Shown one piece after another: positions 1-6,011 of a stretch of 21,409 nt of DNA. The first letter of the stretch is position 1, and each line of letters starts with the position of its first letter. This DNA comes from Bacillota bacterium. Its GTDB lineage: Bacteria; Bacillota; Clostridia; Clostridiales; Clostridiaceae. A program made the translations under genes and the position numbers. The DNA lies in NCBI GenBank assembly GCA_023399035.1, contig JAEWQX010000242.1:1-21409 (forward strand), given 5' to 3'. The notes under the pieces are model-generated. The model worked only from the letters and a program-made list of their open reading frames with translations, made no database searches and was not told the DNA's origin.

Positions 1-284
1 GAATGAGATACTCAATTTCTAATACAGCTGAATATGGTGATTATATCACTGGACCAAAACTTATTACTGAAGAAACTAAGAAGACTATGAAGAAGATTCT
101 TAAAGATATCCAAGATGGTACATTTGCGAAAGACTTCTTATTAGATATGTCTCCTGCTGGAGGACAAGCTCACTTTAAAGCAATGAGAAAGTTAGCTTCT
201 GAACATCAATTAGAAAAAGTTGGTGAAGAAATCAGAAAGCTTTATAGCTGGAACAATGAAAGCGATAAGTTAATAAATAACTAG
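1..284 (+). CDS. ilvC: Ketol-acid reductoisomerase, C-terminal part (5' end outside window)
   Basis: Last 94 or so residues of ketol-acid (acetohydroxy-acid) reductoisomerase. This cytoplasmic NAD(P)H- and Mg-dependent enzyme isomerises and reduces acetolactate or acetohydroxybutyrate in valine/leucine and isoleucine synthesis. The reading frame is open at the window edge and starts with MRYSISNTAEYGDYITGP, the conserved opening of the knotted helical C-terminal domain. It continues through DGTFAKDFLLDM and ends in EEIRKLYSWNN, typical of short class I enzymes. The Met at position 3 is internal, not a start. A strong terminator follows within 35 bases, so ilvC is the last gene of its own transcript. 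It lies about 5 kb upstream of the other ilv/leu genes here. Identity is secure; only the N-terminal Rossmann part cannot be seen. Confidence 0.95.
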   Translation, partial: MRYSISNTAEYGDYITGPKLITEETKKTMKKILKDIQDGTFAKDFLLDMSPAGGQAHFKAMRKLASEHQLEKVGEEIRKLYSWNNESDKLINN

Positions 285-316
285 TTTTTAATTAATTCAA
301 CTTTATTTAAACATAA

Positions 317-364
317 AAAGATGATGAATGCTTTTCATATGAGTATTCATCATCTTTATTTTTA
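317..364 (+). terminator. Rho-independent terminator of ilvC
   Basis: A 13-bp perfect stem (317-329 with 345-357) is extended by a G-U and a C-G pair and closes an 11-base loop. A T-rich tail follows (355-364). It lies 32 bases after the ilvC stop. Confidence 0.9.
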
Positions 365-398
365 TGCATAATATAAAATTATAATGGTTTCTTTTTAA

Positions 399-626
399 TC
401 AATACCTATAGTGTTTTCAGGCGTATTTGAGGGATTTGGAGATGGAATGAGATCGTTAATCATAACATTATTAAGACAGTTGATAATTATAATACCAGCA
501 GCTATAATTATGACAGAAGCATTTGGCATATATGGAGTATGGTTTGCTTTTCCTTTATTTGAGATTATAGCTATGATCATTTCAGTTATAATAATGAAGT
601 CAAAATTGAGGACAATTGAAGAATAA
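399..626 (+). pseudogene. MATE-family efflux transporter, C-terminal remnant
   Basis: The frame is open from 399 (just after an in-frame TAA) to 626 and encodes about 75 residues. It reads FSGVFEGFGDGMRSL, then LLRQLIIIIPAAIIM, then GIYGVWFAFPLFEIIA, and ends in a hydrophobic segment and a basic tail. This matches the end of the second half of MATE multidrug/Na+ antiporters (the SG.FQ.LG motif and the last two or three membrane helices). A full MATE protein has about 450 residues and twelve helices, so over 80 percent is missing. There is no Shine-Dalgarno before the GTG at 411, and no upstream MATE coding is visible in any frame. It directly follows the ilvC terminator. I read it as a decayed or deletion-truncated gene. 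Expression as a small membrane protein is unlikely. Confidence 0.75.
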
Positions 627-683
627 ATAATAAAAAGTTAAAGATAATATATCTAAAAGTTTAATTAATATTTGGAGAAAAAT

Positions 684-848
684 ATGAAGAAGTGTCTATT
701 TTGCAAAAAAGAATTAAGTGATGAATACACATCTAATAAAGTTGGTGATTTTTGCAGCGAAGATCACTATGATAAGTTTTTAAATTCCCTTACAAGGGAA
801 GAATACATAGAACTGCAGAATTCATTTTGCGTATGCAGTGATGATTAA
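684..848 (+). CDS. Small cysteine-rich protein, putative zinc-binding (54 aa)
   Basis: A 54-residue frame starts at ATG 684 with a good ribosome site (GGAG at 674-677, about 6 bases upstream) and ends in TAA. It encodes MKKCLFCKKELSD, then VGDFCSEDHYDKFLNSL, then EEYIELQNSFCVCSDD. C4-x2-C7 together with C24 and H28 form a plausible single zinc site. The FCSEDHYDKF part resembles the second half of FCS/TRASH-like zinc fingers (FCS..C...F). Two more cysteines lie at C49 and C51 near the end. The C-terminal half looks helical and acidic. It stands alone, followed by its own hairpin terminator, among decayed genes. An intact frame, ribosome site and terminator argue that it is a real gene. The function is unknown; the zinc role is inferred from cysteine spacing only. 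Confidence 0.65.
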   Translation: MKKCLFCKKELSDEYTSNKVGDFCSEDHYDKFLNSLTREEYIELQNSFCVCSDD

Positions 849-868
849 TAATATTAAAGGGTAAATTC

Positions 869-917
869 AAATTCTGGTAGATATAAACAAATGTTTAGTA
901 TCTGCTAGAATTTTTTT
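869..917 (+). terminator. Rho-independent terminator of the small cysteine-rich gene
   Basis: A 15-bp stem (869-883 with 899-913) contains two G-U pairs and has a 15-base loop. A run of seven T (911-917) follows. It lies 20 bases after the stop at 848. Confidence 0.8.
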
Positions 918-1015
918 ATTAGCAGTTATTGATAAGAACTTAGATATTGAGCACAGTTATTTACATAATTTAGACAATAAAATAACATAAAATATGTATA
1001 TAGCTGAGGAAACTG

Positions 1016-1084
1016 ATGTCTGATATATTAATAATAGAAGATGATATAGAAATTAATTATATGTTAAATATAATCCGTTATTAG
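1016..1084 (+). pseudogene. Response-regulator receiver domain, N-terminal scrap
   Basis: ATG at 1016 is preceded by GAGGA and opens 22 codons reading MSDILIIEDDIEINYMLNII before TAG. The hydrophobic beta strand followed by an acidic pair (IIEDD) and a helix is the standard beginning of OmpR-type receiver domains; the acidic pair helps bind Mg. The phosphorylated Asp (around residue 52) and everything after it are absent. Either the gene was truncated by a deletion or it decayed by stops. It is too short to be functional. Confidence 0.6.
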
Positions 1085-1120
1085 GATCAATGTTTGTATT
1101 TGGAAATGCTTATAATATGA

Positions 1121-1231
1121 AAAATTGAAATGATTGAATTAATATATAATAATATTGATAAGTTTGTAATTGATATGAGAAATAACTCAGGTGAAAGTGA
1201 TGGATATTTACATATACCTGAAGAATTTTAA
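1121..1231 (+). pseudogene. Possible S41-family peptidase fragment
   Basis: The frame opens after a TGA at 1118-1120 and runs to TAA at 1229-1231, giving 36 codons. It contains NNIDKFVIDMRNNSGESDG. This resembles the IDLRNNSGG segment of S41 (C-terminal processing/tricorn-like) peptidases, which precedes the catalytic serine region in that family. The second Gly of the motif is Glu here, and the catalytic region is missing. No ribosome site is evident. A decayed remnant is the best reading; the match is short. Confidence 0.4.
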
Positions 1232-1363
1232 AGTTATTCAGTTTAGCTTTTTCTTTTTAGGAAAGAATCTTATATGAATAAGTATGATAAAATACTTTTA
1301 TGGTATATTTAATTGAGAGAATATTATTAAGCAGTAAGTAATAATAAAAGGAGTTTAGAAGAT

Positions 1364-2197
1364 ATGAGAAGTTCATTGAATTTTACAAATAAGTTAAATA
1401 AACTAGCGGAAATGGAAAACGACTCAATATTTCAAATATTAGAATATGAAAATCTTGAAGGTGCAGCAGATGTTGAGACTGCTCTGGGATTAAATATAAT
1501 AAGAAAAAGTGGCATTAAACTTAAGCAGATTAGGATAGTTCTTGATGACAGCAGTGTTATACTTGAGCCTGGAGCTTTGAGTTATATGAAGGGAAATATA
1601 AGAATAAGCAGCAGGACAGGTGGAGTTTTTGGATTAGGAAAGAAACTTATATCAAGTAAATTAACAGGTGAAACTGTATTTAAACCGACATATAGCGGAA
1701 CTGGAGAGATATTCTTAGAACCTTCATTTGGAAATTTTGCTTTGATTGAGCTTGAAGATGATGAAATAATCGTTGATGACGGTTTGTTCTTTGCATGTGA
1801 AAGCAGTGTTGAAGTCGGGGTATCAATGCAGAGAAATTTATCAGCAGCACTTTTAGGGGATGAAAGTCTGTGTCAGACTAAGATAAGTGGTAATGGCATT
1901 GTAGCTCTTGAGATTCCAGTGCCAGAGAGTGAAATATTTAAGTGTGTATTAATTGATGATACATTAAAAGTAGATGGAAATTTTGCAATATTAAGAACTG
2001 GAAACATTGAATTTACAGTTGAAAAATCATCAAAATCTATAGTAGGTTCAGTAACAAGCGGTGAAGGATTGGTTAATGTTTATAGGGGTTCAGGAGAAGT
2101 ATGGCTGGTTCCAACAAAAAGTGTATATGGAGATTTGAAGTTAAGGGGACTTGCTGAAATGAAGAAGCCTCAACATAAAATGGATACAGAAGAATAG
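1364..2197 (+). CDS. AIM24 family protein
   Basis: A 277-residue protein of the AIM24 (old DUF124) family, named after a yeast mitochondrial protein. Bacterial members are cytoplasmic, have a beta-rich jelly-roll-like fold and lack an established reaction. Family hallmarks are the central LEPGALSYMKGNIRI segment (about residues 68-82), the glycine-rich FGLGKKLISSKLTGE stretch, GTGEIFLEPSFG (about 112-123), and the C-terminal SGEGLVNVYRGSGEVWLVP. There is no signal peptide or membrane helix. The N-terminal 60 residues are less conserved. The start at 1364 is supported by AAGGAG at 1349-1354, and no upstream in-frame alternative looks better. A hairpin terminator follows, so it is probably transcribed alone. 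No neighbour points to a function. Confidence 0.85.
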   Translation: MRSSLNFTNKLNKLAEMENDSIFQILEYENLEGAADVETALGLNIIRKSGIKLKQIRIVLDDSSVILEPGALSYMKGNIRISSRTGGVFGLGKKLISSKLTGETVFKPTYSGTGEIFLEPSFGNFALIELEDDEIIVDDGLFFACESSVEVGVSMQRNLSAALLGDESLCQTKISGNGIVALEIPVPESEIFKCVLIDDTLKVDGNFAILRTGNIEFTVEKSSKSIVGSVTSGEGLVNVYRGSGEVWLVPTKSVYGDLKLRGLAEMKKPQHKMDTEE

Positions 2198-2212
2198 CAG
2201 AATATAATTATT

Positions 2213-2257
2213 AAAATGCAGAACTTTTTATTAAGGAAGTTATGCATTTTTTTATTT
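2213..2257 (+). terminator. Rho-independent terminator after the AIM24-family gene
   Basis: AAAATGCA (2213-2220) pairs with TGCATTTT (2243-2250). Inner pairs extend it to about 14 positions with one mismatch. A T run follows from 2247. Confidence 0.85.
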
Positions 2258-2321
2258 AGACAGAATCGCGTAGTATGTAGTTTGAATAAATGTAAAAATT
2301 CGACACTATATTATATTAAAG

Positions 2322-2349
2322 TTGTAAAGTACAAAGATGATAGTTATAA
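2322..2349 (+). promoter_or_regulatory. Predicted sigma-A promoter of the YerC-type regulator gene
   Basis: TTGTAA (2322-2327), a 16-base spacer and a perfect TATAAT (2344-2349). The expected RNA start near 2356 leaves a leader of about 28 bases before GTG 2384. Confidence 0.55.
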
Positions 2350-2383
2350 TGAAGAGGGGAGAATAGATAAATGAGGTGATAAA

Positions 2384-2698
2384 GTGAGTTCATTAGAATC
2401 AAAAATCAAAAGCAGAGAACTAGATTTATTCTTTAAGGCAATTTTAAAGCTTGAGGACATAGAAGAGTGTTACAAATTTTTTGAAGATGTAGCAACTATA
2501 AATGAAGTAAAAGCATTAGCTCAGAGACTTCATGTTGCAACGCTCTTAAATAAGAAAAAGACCTATTCAGAAATTGCAGAAGTAACAGGAGCAAGTACTG
2601 CAACAATAAGCAGAGTAAATAGATGTTTGAATTATGGCAGTGATGGATATAATTTAATATTAGATAAGTTAAAAGATGATATAAAAGAAATAGATTAA
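2384..2698 (+). CDS. YerC/YecD family TrpR-related transcriptional regulator
   Basis: A 104-residue, all-helical DNA-binding protein of the TrpR superfamily, YerC/YecD branch. The N-terminal helices (residues 1-45, acidic) form the dimer part. The helix-turn-helix lies at about residues 55-82, reading KKTYSEIAEVTGASTATISRVNRCL, where the recognition helix carries TATISRVNR. The start is GTG at 2384, because GAGGTG (2374-2379) sits directly upstream and the family begins at this point. Family length is about 100 residues, so it is complete. Unlike TrpR it has no demonstrated tryptophan site here. It stands between AIM24 and glmM with its own promoter; the targets are unknown. Confidence 0.88.
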   Translation: MSSLESKIKSRELDLFFKAILKLEDIEECYKFFEDVATINEVKALAQRLHVATLLNKKKTYSEIAEVTGASTATISRVNRCLNYGSDGYNLILDKLKDDIKEID

Positions 2699-2772
2699 TT
2701 ATAGTAAAGATATATTAGATTAATGCTTAATTTGTATATTCTTCTATAAAGTGGATTTTTATAGATACAACA

Positions 2773-2801
2773 TTGTAAATCTTTGTGAAAAAGATTATAC
2801 T
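2773..2801 (+). promoter_or_regulatory. Predicted sigma-A promoter of glmM
   Basis: TTGTAA (2773-2778), a 17-base spacer and TATACT (2796-2801). The RNA should start near 2808, giving a leader of about 155 bases that contains the hairpin at 2888-2944. Confidence 0.6.
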
Positions 2802-2887
2802 ATTTAAGGCGAATTTTTGTAGAAATTAGAAAAAGTACTATCTTAAATTGGATAAGTGAAATAGTATAATAATGAAAGAACTTTAAA

Positions 2888-2944
2888 ATTATCTCTATCT
2901 TTATTATTAATGCTTTATTAGACATAGAGATAATAACAGAATGG
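2888..2944 (+). other. Leader hairpin upstream of glmM
   Basis: ATTATCTCTAT (2888-2898) pairs perfectly over 11 bp with ATAGAGATAAT (2934-2944) across a 35-base AT-rich loop. It ends 6 bases before the glmM ribosome site (GAGGT, 2951-2955). There is no T run after it, so it is not a terminator. It could affect RNA stability or translation of glmM. No known riboswitch class is recognised. Confidence 0.45.
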
Positions 2945-2962
2945 AAAAAGTGAGGTAAAATT

Positions 2963-4309
2963 ATGGGTAGAATGTTTGGAACTGATGGAGTAAGAGGAGT
3001 TGCCAATACAGAATTAACAGCACAAATTGCATATAATCTTGGAAGAGCTGGAGCATATGTTTTAACAGAAGGAGCTCATAAGCCTAAAATATTAGTTGCA
3101 AAAGATACAAGAATATCAGGAGATATGCTTGAATCAGCATTAATAGCAGGTATACTATCAGTAGGTGCAGAAGCAGTCGTACTAGGGGTTGTTCCAACAC
3201 CAGCAGTTGCTTATTTAACAAGAAAATATGGAGCAGATGCAGGTGTTATGATTTCTGCGTCACATAATCCAGTTGAATATAATGGTATCAAATTCTTTAA
3301 TGATAAGGGATATAAGTTATCAGATGAATTAGAAGATGAAATTCAAAGAGTTATCGAAAGCGGGTTTGAAGGTGTTCCAAGTCCAACAGGAACAGACATA
3401 GGGAAAGAAACAATTGAAGTTTCAGCTTTAGATGATTACATTGAATTTGCAAAAGAAACAATACCATACAGCTTAAAGGGATTAAAAATTGCATTAGACT
3501 GTGCTAATGGTGCAGCTTACAAATCATCAGTAAAAGCATTTAGAGAATTAGGTGCAGATGTATTTGTTATAAATGATAATCCAGATGGAACAAATATAAA
3601 TGAAAACTGTGGATCAACACATCCAGAAGAATTAATGGAATACGTAGTTAAAAAAGGATGTGATTTAGGATTTGCATTTGATGGTGATGCTGATAGATGT
3701 TTAGCAGTAGATGATAAAGGAAATCTTGTTAATGGTGATTTCATATTAATGTTATGTGCTAAATATCTTAAAGAAATTGGAAAGCTTAAGGATGATACTT
3801 TAGTAGTAACTGTTATGAGTAACTTAGGATTAGATATTGCTGCTAAAAAAGAAGGCATTAATGTTGTTAAGACAAGTGTTGGTGACAGATATGTTCTTGA
3901 AGAAATGATTAAGGACAATTATGTGTTAGGTGGAGAACAATCAGGTCATGTTATTTTCTTAGATTATAATACAACAGGAGATGGATTAATAACAGCTCTT
4001 CAAATTGCATCAATAGTTAAAAGGAAAGAAGCTAAATTATCAGAATTATGTTCTGTAATGAAGGAACTTCCACAAGTTTTAGCTAATGCTACAATACCTA
4101 ATGAAAAGAAAAACTTATACTTAACTGATAAAGAAATACAAGAAGAAATCAAGAAAATCGAAGATGCGTTACATGGAGTTGGAAGAGTTCTTATAAGACC
4201 TTCAGGAACTGAACCATTAGTAAGAGTAATGCTTGAAGGTGAAAATCAAGAAGAAATAGATAGAATGGCACATGGATTAGCGGATTTAATCCAAAGAAAA
4301 TATGCCTAA
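2963..4309 (+). CDS. glmM: Phosphoglucosamine mutase
   Basis: Converts glucosamine-6-phosphate to glucosamine-1-phosphate in the cytoplasm, on the way to UDP-GlcNAc and peptidoglycan. At 448 residues it has the normal length and all four alpha-D-phosphohexomutase domains. The N-terminal MGRMFGTDGVRGVAN is the family signature. The phosphoserine loop is SASHNP with the catalytic Ser at 100. The Mg-binding loop DGDADR lies at 240-245, the sugar-binding GGEQSGH at 323-329 and the phosphate-binding RPSGTEP at 412-418. The start is fixed by GAGGT at 2951-2955. In many Firmicutes glmM follows cdaA and ybbR (c-di-AMP synthesis). Here it follows the YerC-type gene and has its own promoter and terminator, so it appears monocistronic. 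Confidence 0.96.
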   Translation: MGRMFGTDGVRGVANTELTAQIAYNLGRAGAYVLTEGAHKPKILVAKDTRISGDMLESALIAGILSVGAEAVVLGVVPTPAVAYLTRKYGADAGVMISASHNPVEYNGIKFFNDKGYKLSDELEDEIQRVIESGFEGVPSPTGTDIGKETIEVSALDDYIEFAKETIPYSLKGLKIALDCANGAAYKSSVKAFRELGADVFVINDNPDGTNINENCGSTHPEELMEYVVKKGCDLGFAFDGDADRCLAVDDKGNLVNGDFILMLCAKYLKEIGKLKDDTLVVTVMSNLGLDIAAKKEGINVVKTSVGDRYVLEEMIKDNYVLGGEQSGHVIFLDYNTTGDGLITALQIASIVKRKEAKLSELCSVMKELPQVLANATIPNEKKNLYLTDKEIQEEIKKIEDALHGVGRVLIRPSGTEPLVRVMLEGENQEEIDRMAHGLADLIQRKYA

Positions 4310-4341
4310 TATCAGTATAACTAAATAATTTTATAAAGATG

Positions 4342-4397
4342 AAAATACACTTTTTTGATTAGATATATATTTATCTATCTGAAAAGTGTATTTTTTA
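4342..4397 (+). terminator. Rho-independent terminator of glmM
   Basis: A 13-bp perfect stem (4342-4354 with 4382-4394) continues into a T run. The wide loop holds a small secondary stem. Since both arms carry A and T tracts it could also work on the other strand. Confidence 0.85.
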
Positions 4398-4492
4398 TTG
4401 TACATATATCTTATATTGCTGAATAACAAAGATATTACTAGGGGATATATAAATTTGACAGAATTAATATATTAGAAAGGAATGTTTAACTT

Positions 4493-4915
4493 ATGGAGAA
4501 AGAACCATATAATGAATACCTATTAATTATGCCTGATGGTGATTGTAAGGGATTTAATGATTTAGAATCAGCAAAAGCATATGTAAATATATATTATGAA
4601 AGATTAATAGATGAAGAAGTTGATGAAAAAAATGACTATAACTATAATGATGCTACTGATATAGGATCTAATGATACAAGAGTTAATGTATGTACTCAGG
4701 CAGGCGTGTATGAGGGTAGATGTGAATTATATAACACTGAAGATATAATAAAAAAAATTAATGATGAACTAGTTTTTGACGAAGAGAAAAAAGAAGTAAT
4801 TGAAAAGATATGTGAAGCAGATATTAAATTTAATATATACAATAATAATCTTGATTTATTAATTACGGATGTAGATCCAATAGATATTATGGAGACTTAT
4901 GGAGATAGAGTGTGA
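4493..4915 (+). CDS. Hypothetical acidic protein (140 aa)
   Basis: Not recognised. A 140-residue protein, strongly acidic and rich in Asp, Glu, Asn and Tyr. It starts MEKEPYNEYLLIMPDGDCKGF and has an acidic linker (about residues 40-62) with EEVDEKNDYNYNDATD. A small core contains RVNVCTQAGVYEGRCELY. The helical C-terminal half has alternating acidic and basic residues and ends in DVDPIDIMETYGDRV. Only three cysteines are present, with no metal motif, signal peptide or membrane helix. AAGGAA lies about 11 bases before the ATG. Codon use matches the neighbours. It sits alone between the glmM terminator and the T-box operon, and no terminator of its own is obvious. Probably a lineage-specific cytoplasmic protein. 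Confidence 0.7.
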   Translation: MEKEPYNEYLLIMPDGDCKGFNDLESAKAYVNIYYERLIDEEVDEKNDYNYNDATDIGSNDTRVNVCTQAGVYEGRCELYNTEDIIKKINDELVFDEEKKEVIEKICEADIKFNIYNNNLDLLITDVDPIDIMETYGDRV

Positions 4916-5085
4916 CATAAATATTTTATTGTAACTTAAAATACAAAAATAAAAGTAATATGTTAAATATAGAAAGAATATATTAATAAAATATTAAAAA
5001 AACACTAAAATTAATGATTAATTAATAAAAACTTATTTATAAAAATATAGTAAAAAATAAGAATGGTAAAAAATATAATATAATG
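4916..5085. other. AT-rich spacer before the T-box promoter
   Basis: About 170 bases of extremely AT-rich sequence without a usable reading frame or clear hairpin. Near its right end AATGGTAAAA (5062-5071) is repeated exactly at 5091-5100, on both sides of the -35 box. Confidence 0.5.
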
Positions 5086-5114
5086 TTGACAATGGTAAAA
5101 GCGGGGAGTAAAAT
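5086..5114 (+). promoter_or_regulatory. Sigma-A promoter of the ilvN-cimA-leuCDB-ilvDB operon
   Basis: Consensus TTGACA (5086-5091), exactly 17 spacer bases and TAAAAT (5109-5114). Transcription should begin near 5121, about 37 bases before stem I of the T-box leader. This is the best promoter match in the window. Confidence 0.8.
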
Positions 5115-5157
5115 TTAGTACAACAGGAAAATTGAATATGTCCTTAAAGCTTATAAA

Positions 5158-5401
5158 TGCTGAGAAGGAGACAGTTATTTAGCAGAATAAGTTTAAGAGA
5201 GTCGATGGCTGGTGCGAATCGATACTTTAGCTTTTTAATTATCACTCCTGAGCAGAATCGAGAAAGAGAATTATATTCTTGAGTAAAAGATATCCGGTGT
5301 GCATCCGTTATATGCAAGGGTTTGCTAGAACCTAGTGATATTAATAAGGCGGAATATTATCCCACTTCTTATGATTTATATCATTAAGGGTGGATTTTTT
5401 T
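5158..5401 (+). promoter_or_regulatory. T-box leader, apparent specifier AUC (isoleucine)
   Basis: A T-box RNA senses uncharged tRNA and lets transcription continue when the amino acid is short. The stem I base is TGCT (5158-5161) with AGCA (5251-5254), followed by GGAG (5167-5170) with CTCC (5245-5248). The distal stem I has the typical AGAGAGTCGATGGCTGGTGCGAA stretch around 5197-5217, with TCGAT (5202-5206) pairing with ATCGA (5218-5222). The triplet before A-CTCC, where the specifier is normally read, is ATC (5241-5243), an Ile codon. CCGTTAT (5295-5301 region) matches the stem II pseudoknot element. The antiterminator core is expected near 5346-5354 but reads AAGGCGGAA rather than AAGGGUGGN. 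A terminator ends the leader. Class assignment is firm; the specifier is inferred from position. Confidence 0.85.
5362..5401 (+). terminator. Attenuator terminator of the T-box leader
   Basis: The left arm 5362-5375 and right arm 5380-5393 pair over about 13 positions (CCAC with GTGG outside, ATGAT with ATCAT inside) with two single-base bulges. The loop is four bases. Seven T follow (5395-5401). It stops RNA synthesis 24 bases before ilvN unless the antiterminator forms. Confidence 0.8.
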
Positions 5402-5425
5402 AACTATTTTTAAGGGGGACAGGCA

Positions 5426-5926
5426 ATGGAAAAGCATGTATTATCTGTGTTAGTGAAGAATTCATCAGGAGTTTTAAGCAGAGTCAGCGGGTTGTTTTCA
5501 AGAAGAGGATACAATATTGACAGCTTAACTGTTGGAAGTACTGAGGATCCAGCTGTTTCTAGGATGACAATCACGCTGGAAGCTTGTGATGATATGCTTG
5601 AACAAGTTAAAAAACAATTAGATAAGCTGGAAGATGTAATAAGAGTTGTAAATTTTAAAGCTAATGAATCTGTTTATAGGGAATTAGTTTTAATAAAAGT
5701 AAGGGCAAATGCTGAAAATAGATCAGCAATAAATGAGACAGTAAAAATATTCAGAAGCAAAATAATAGACATATCGACTGATACTTTGACAATTGAATTA
5801 ACAGGGGATGAAGATAAGATATCAGCACTAATAAACTTAATGAAAGAATACGGAATTGAAGAAGTTGCAAGGACTGGGGTGACAGCACTTCAAAGGGGGG
5901 AAAGGACTATAAAGAACAGTTTATAG
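5426..5926 (+). CDS. ilvN: Acetolactate synthase small (regulatory) subunit
   Basis: Regulatory subunit of acetohydroxyacid synthase. It activates the catalytic subunit IlvB and gives valine (or Ile/Leu) feedback inhibition. The 166 residues fit the IlvH/IlvN family. The N-terminal ACT domain (about 1-75) reads MEKHVLSVLVKNSSGVLSRVSGLFSRRGYNIDSLTVG; the NSSGVLSRV turn is the usual effector-binding loop. The C-terminal domain (about 80-160) contains RELVLIKVRA and AISALINLM-type helices, ending in RTGVTALQRG. Strong ribosome site AAGGGGG precedes ATG 5426. It is the first gene after the T-box attenuator. Its partner ilvB is the last gene of the same operon, about 6.7 kb away, while most genomes keep the two side by side. 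Also named ilvH in some genomes. Confidence 0.94.
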   Translation: MEKHVLSVLVKNSSGVLSRVSGLFSRRGYNIDSLTVGSTEDPAVSRMTITLEACDDMLEQVKKQLDKLEDVIRVVNFKANESVYRELVLIKVRANAENRSAINETVKIFRSKIIDISTDTLTIELTGDEDKISALINLMKEYGIEEVARTGVTALQRGERTIKNSL

Positions 5927-6011
5927 TACTAAATTTAATCAGTAAGCAGTATATAAAAGAGGGCATTTAGATAAAAGCAAAGCAATGGCAAATATAAAAG
6001 GGGGATAACAT

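Larger units (their letters stand above)
918..1363. other. Decayed intergenic stretch with gene scraps
   Basis: No intact gene is seen between the terminator at 869-917 and the AIM24-family gene. All frames are broken by frequent stops. Two short pieces are still recognisable and are listed separately: a response-regulator start (1016-1084) and a piece resembling the S41-peptidase core (1121-1231). The remainder is AT-rich and shows no convincing promoter or RNA. The ribosome site of the next gene (AAGGAG near 1349) lies at its right end. Confidence 0.6.

Noticed and set aside
395..580. Reverse-strand frame opposite the MATE remnant
   Set aside because: The + strand product matches the MATE C-terminus; the antisense product is only an Ile/Asn-rich shadow.
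3517..3918. Long reverse-strand reading frame opposite glmM, and similar antisense frames opposite cimA, leuC, ilvB and malQ
   Set aside because: They mirror highly conserved + strand genes, lack ribosome sites and give low-complexity Ser/Ile-rich products unlike any family.
4455..4460. TTGACA before the 140-residue protein as a -35 box
   Set aside because: No fair -10 box 16-18 bases downstream, where the ribosome site already lies.
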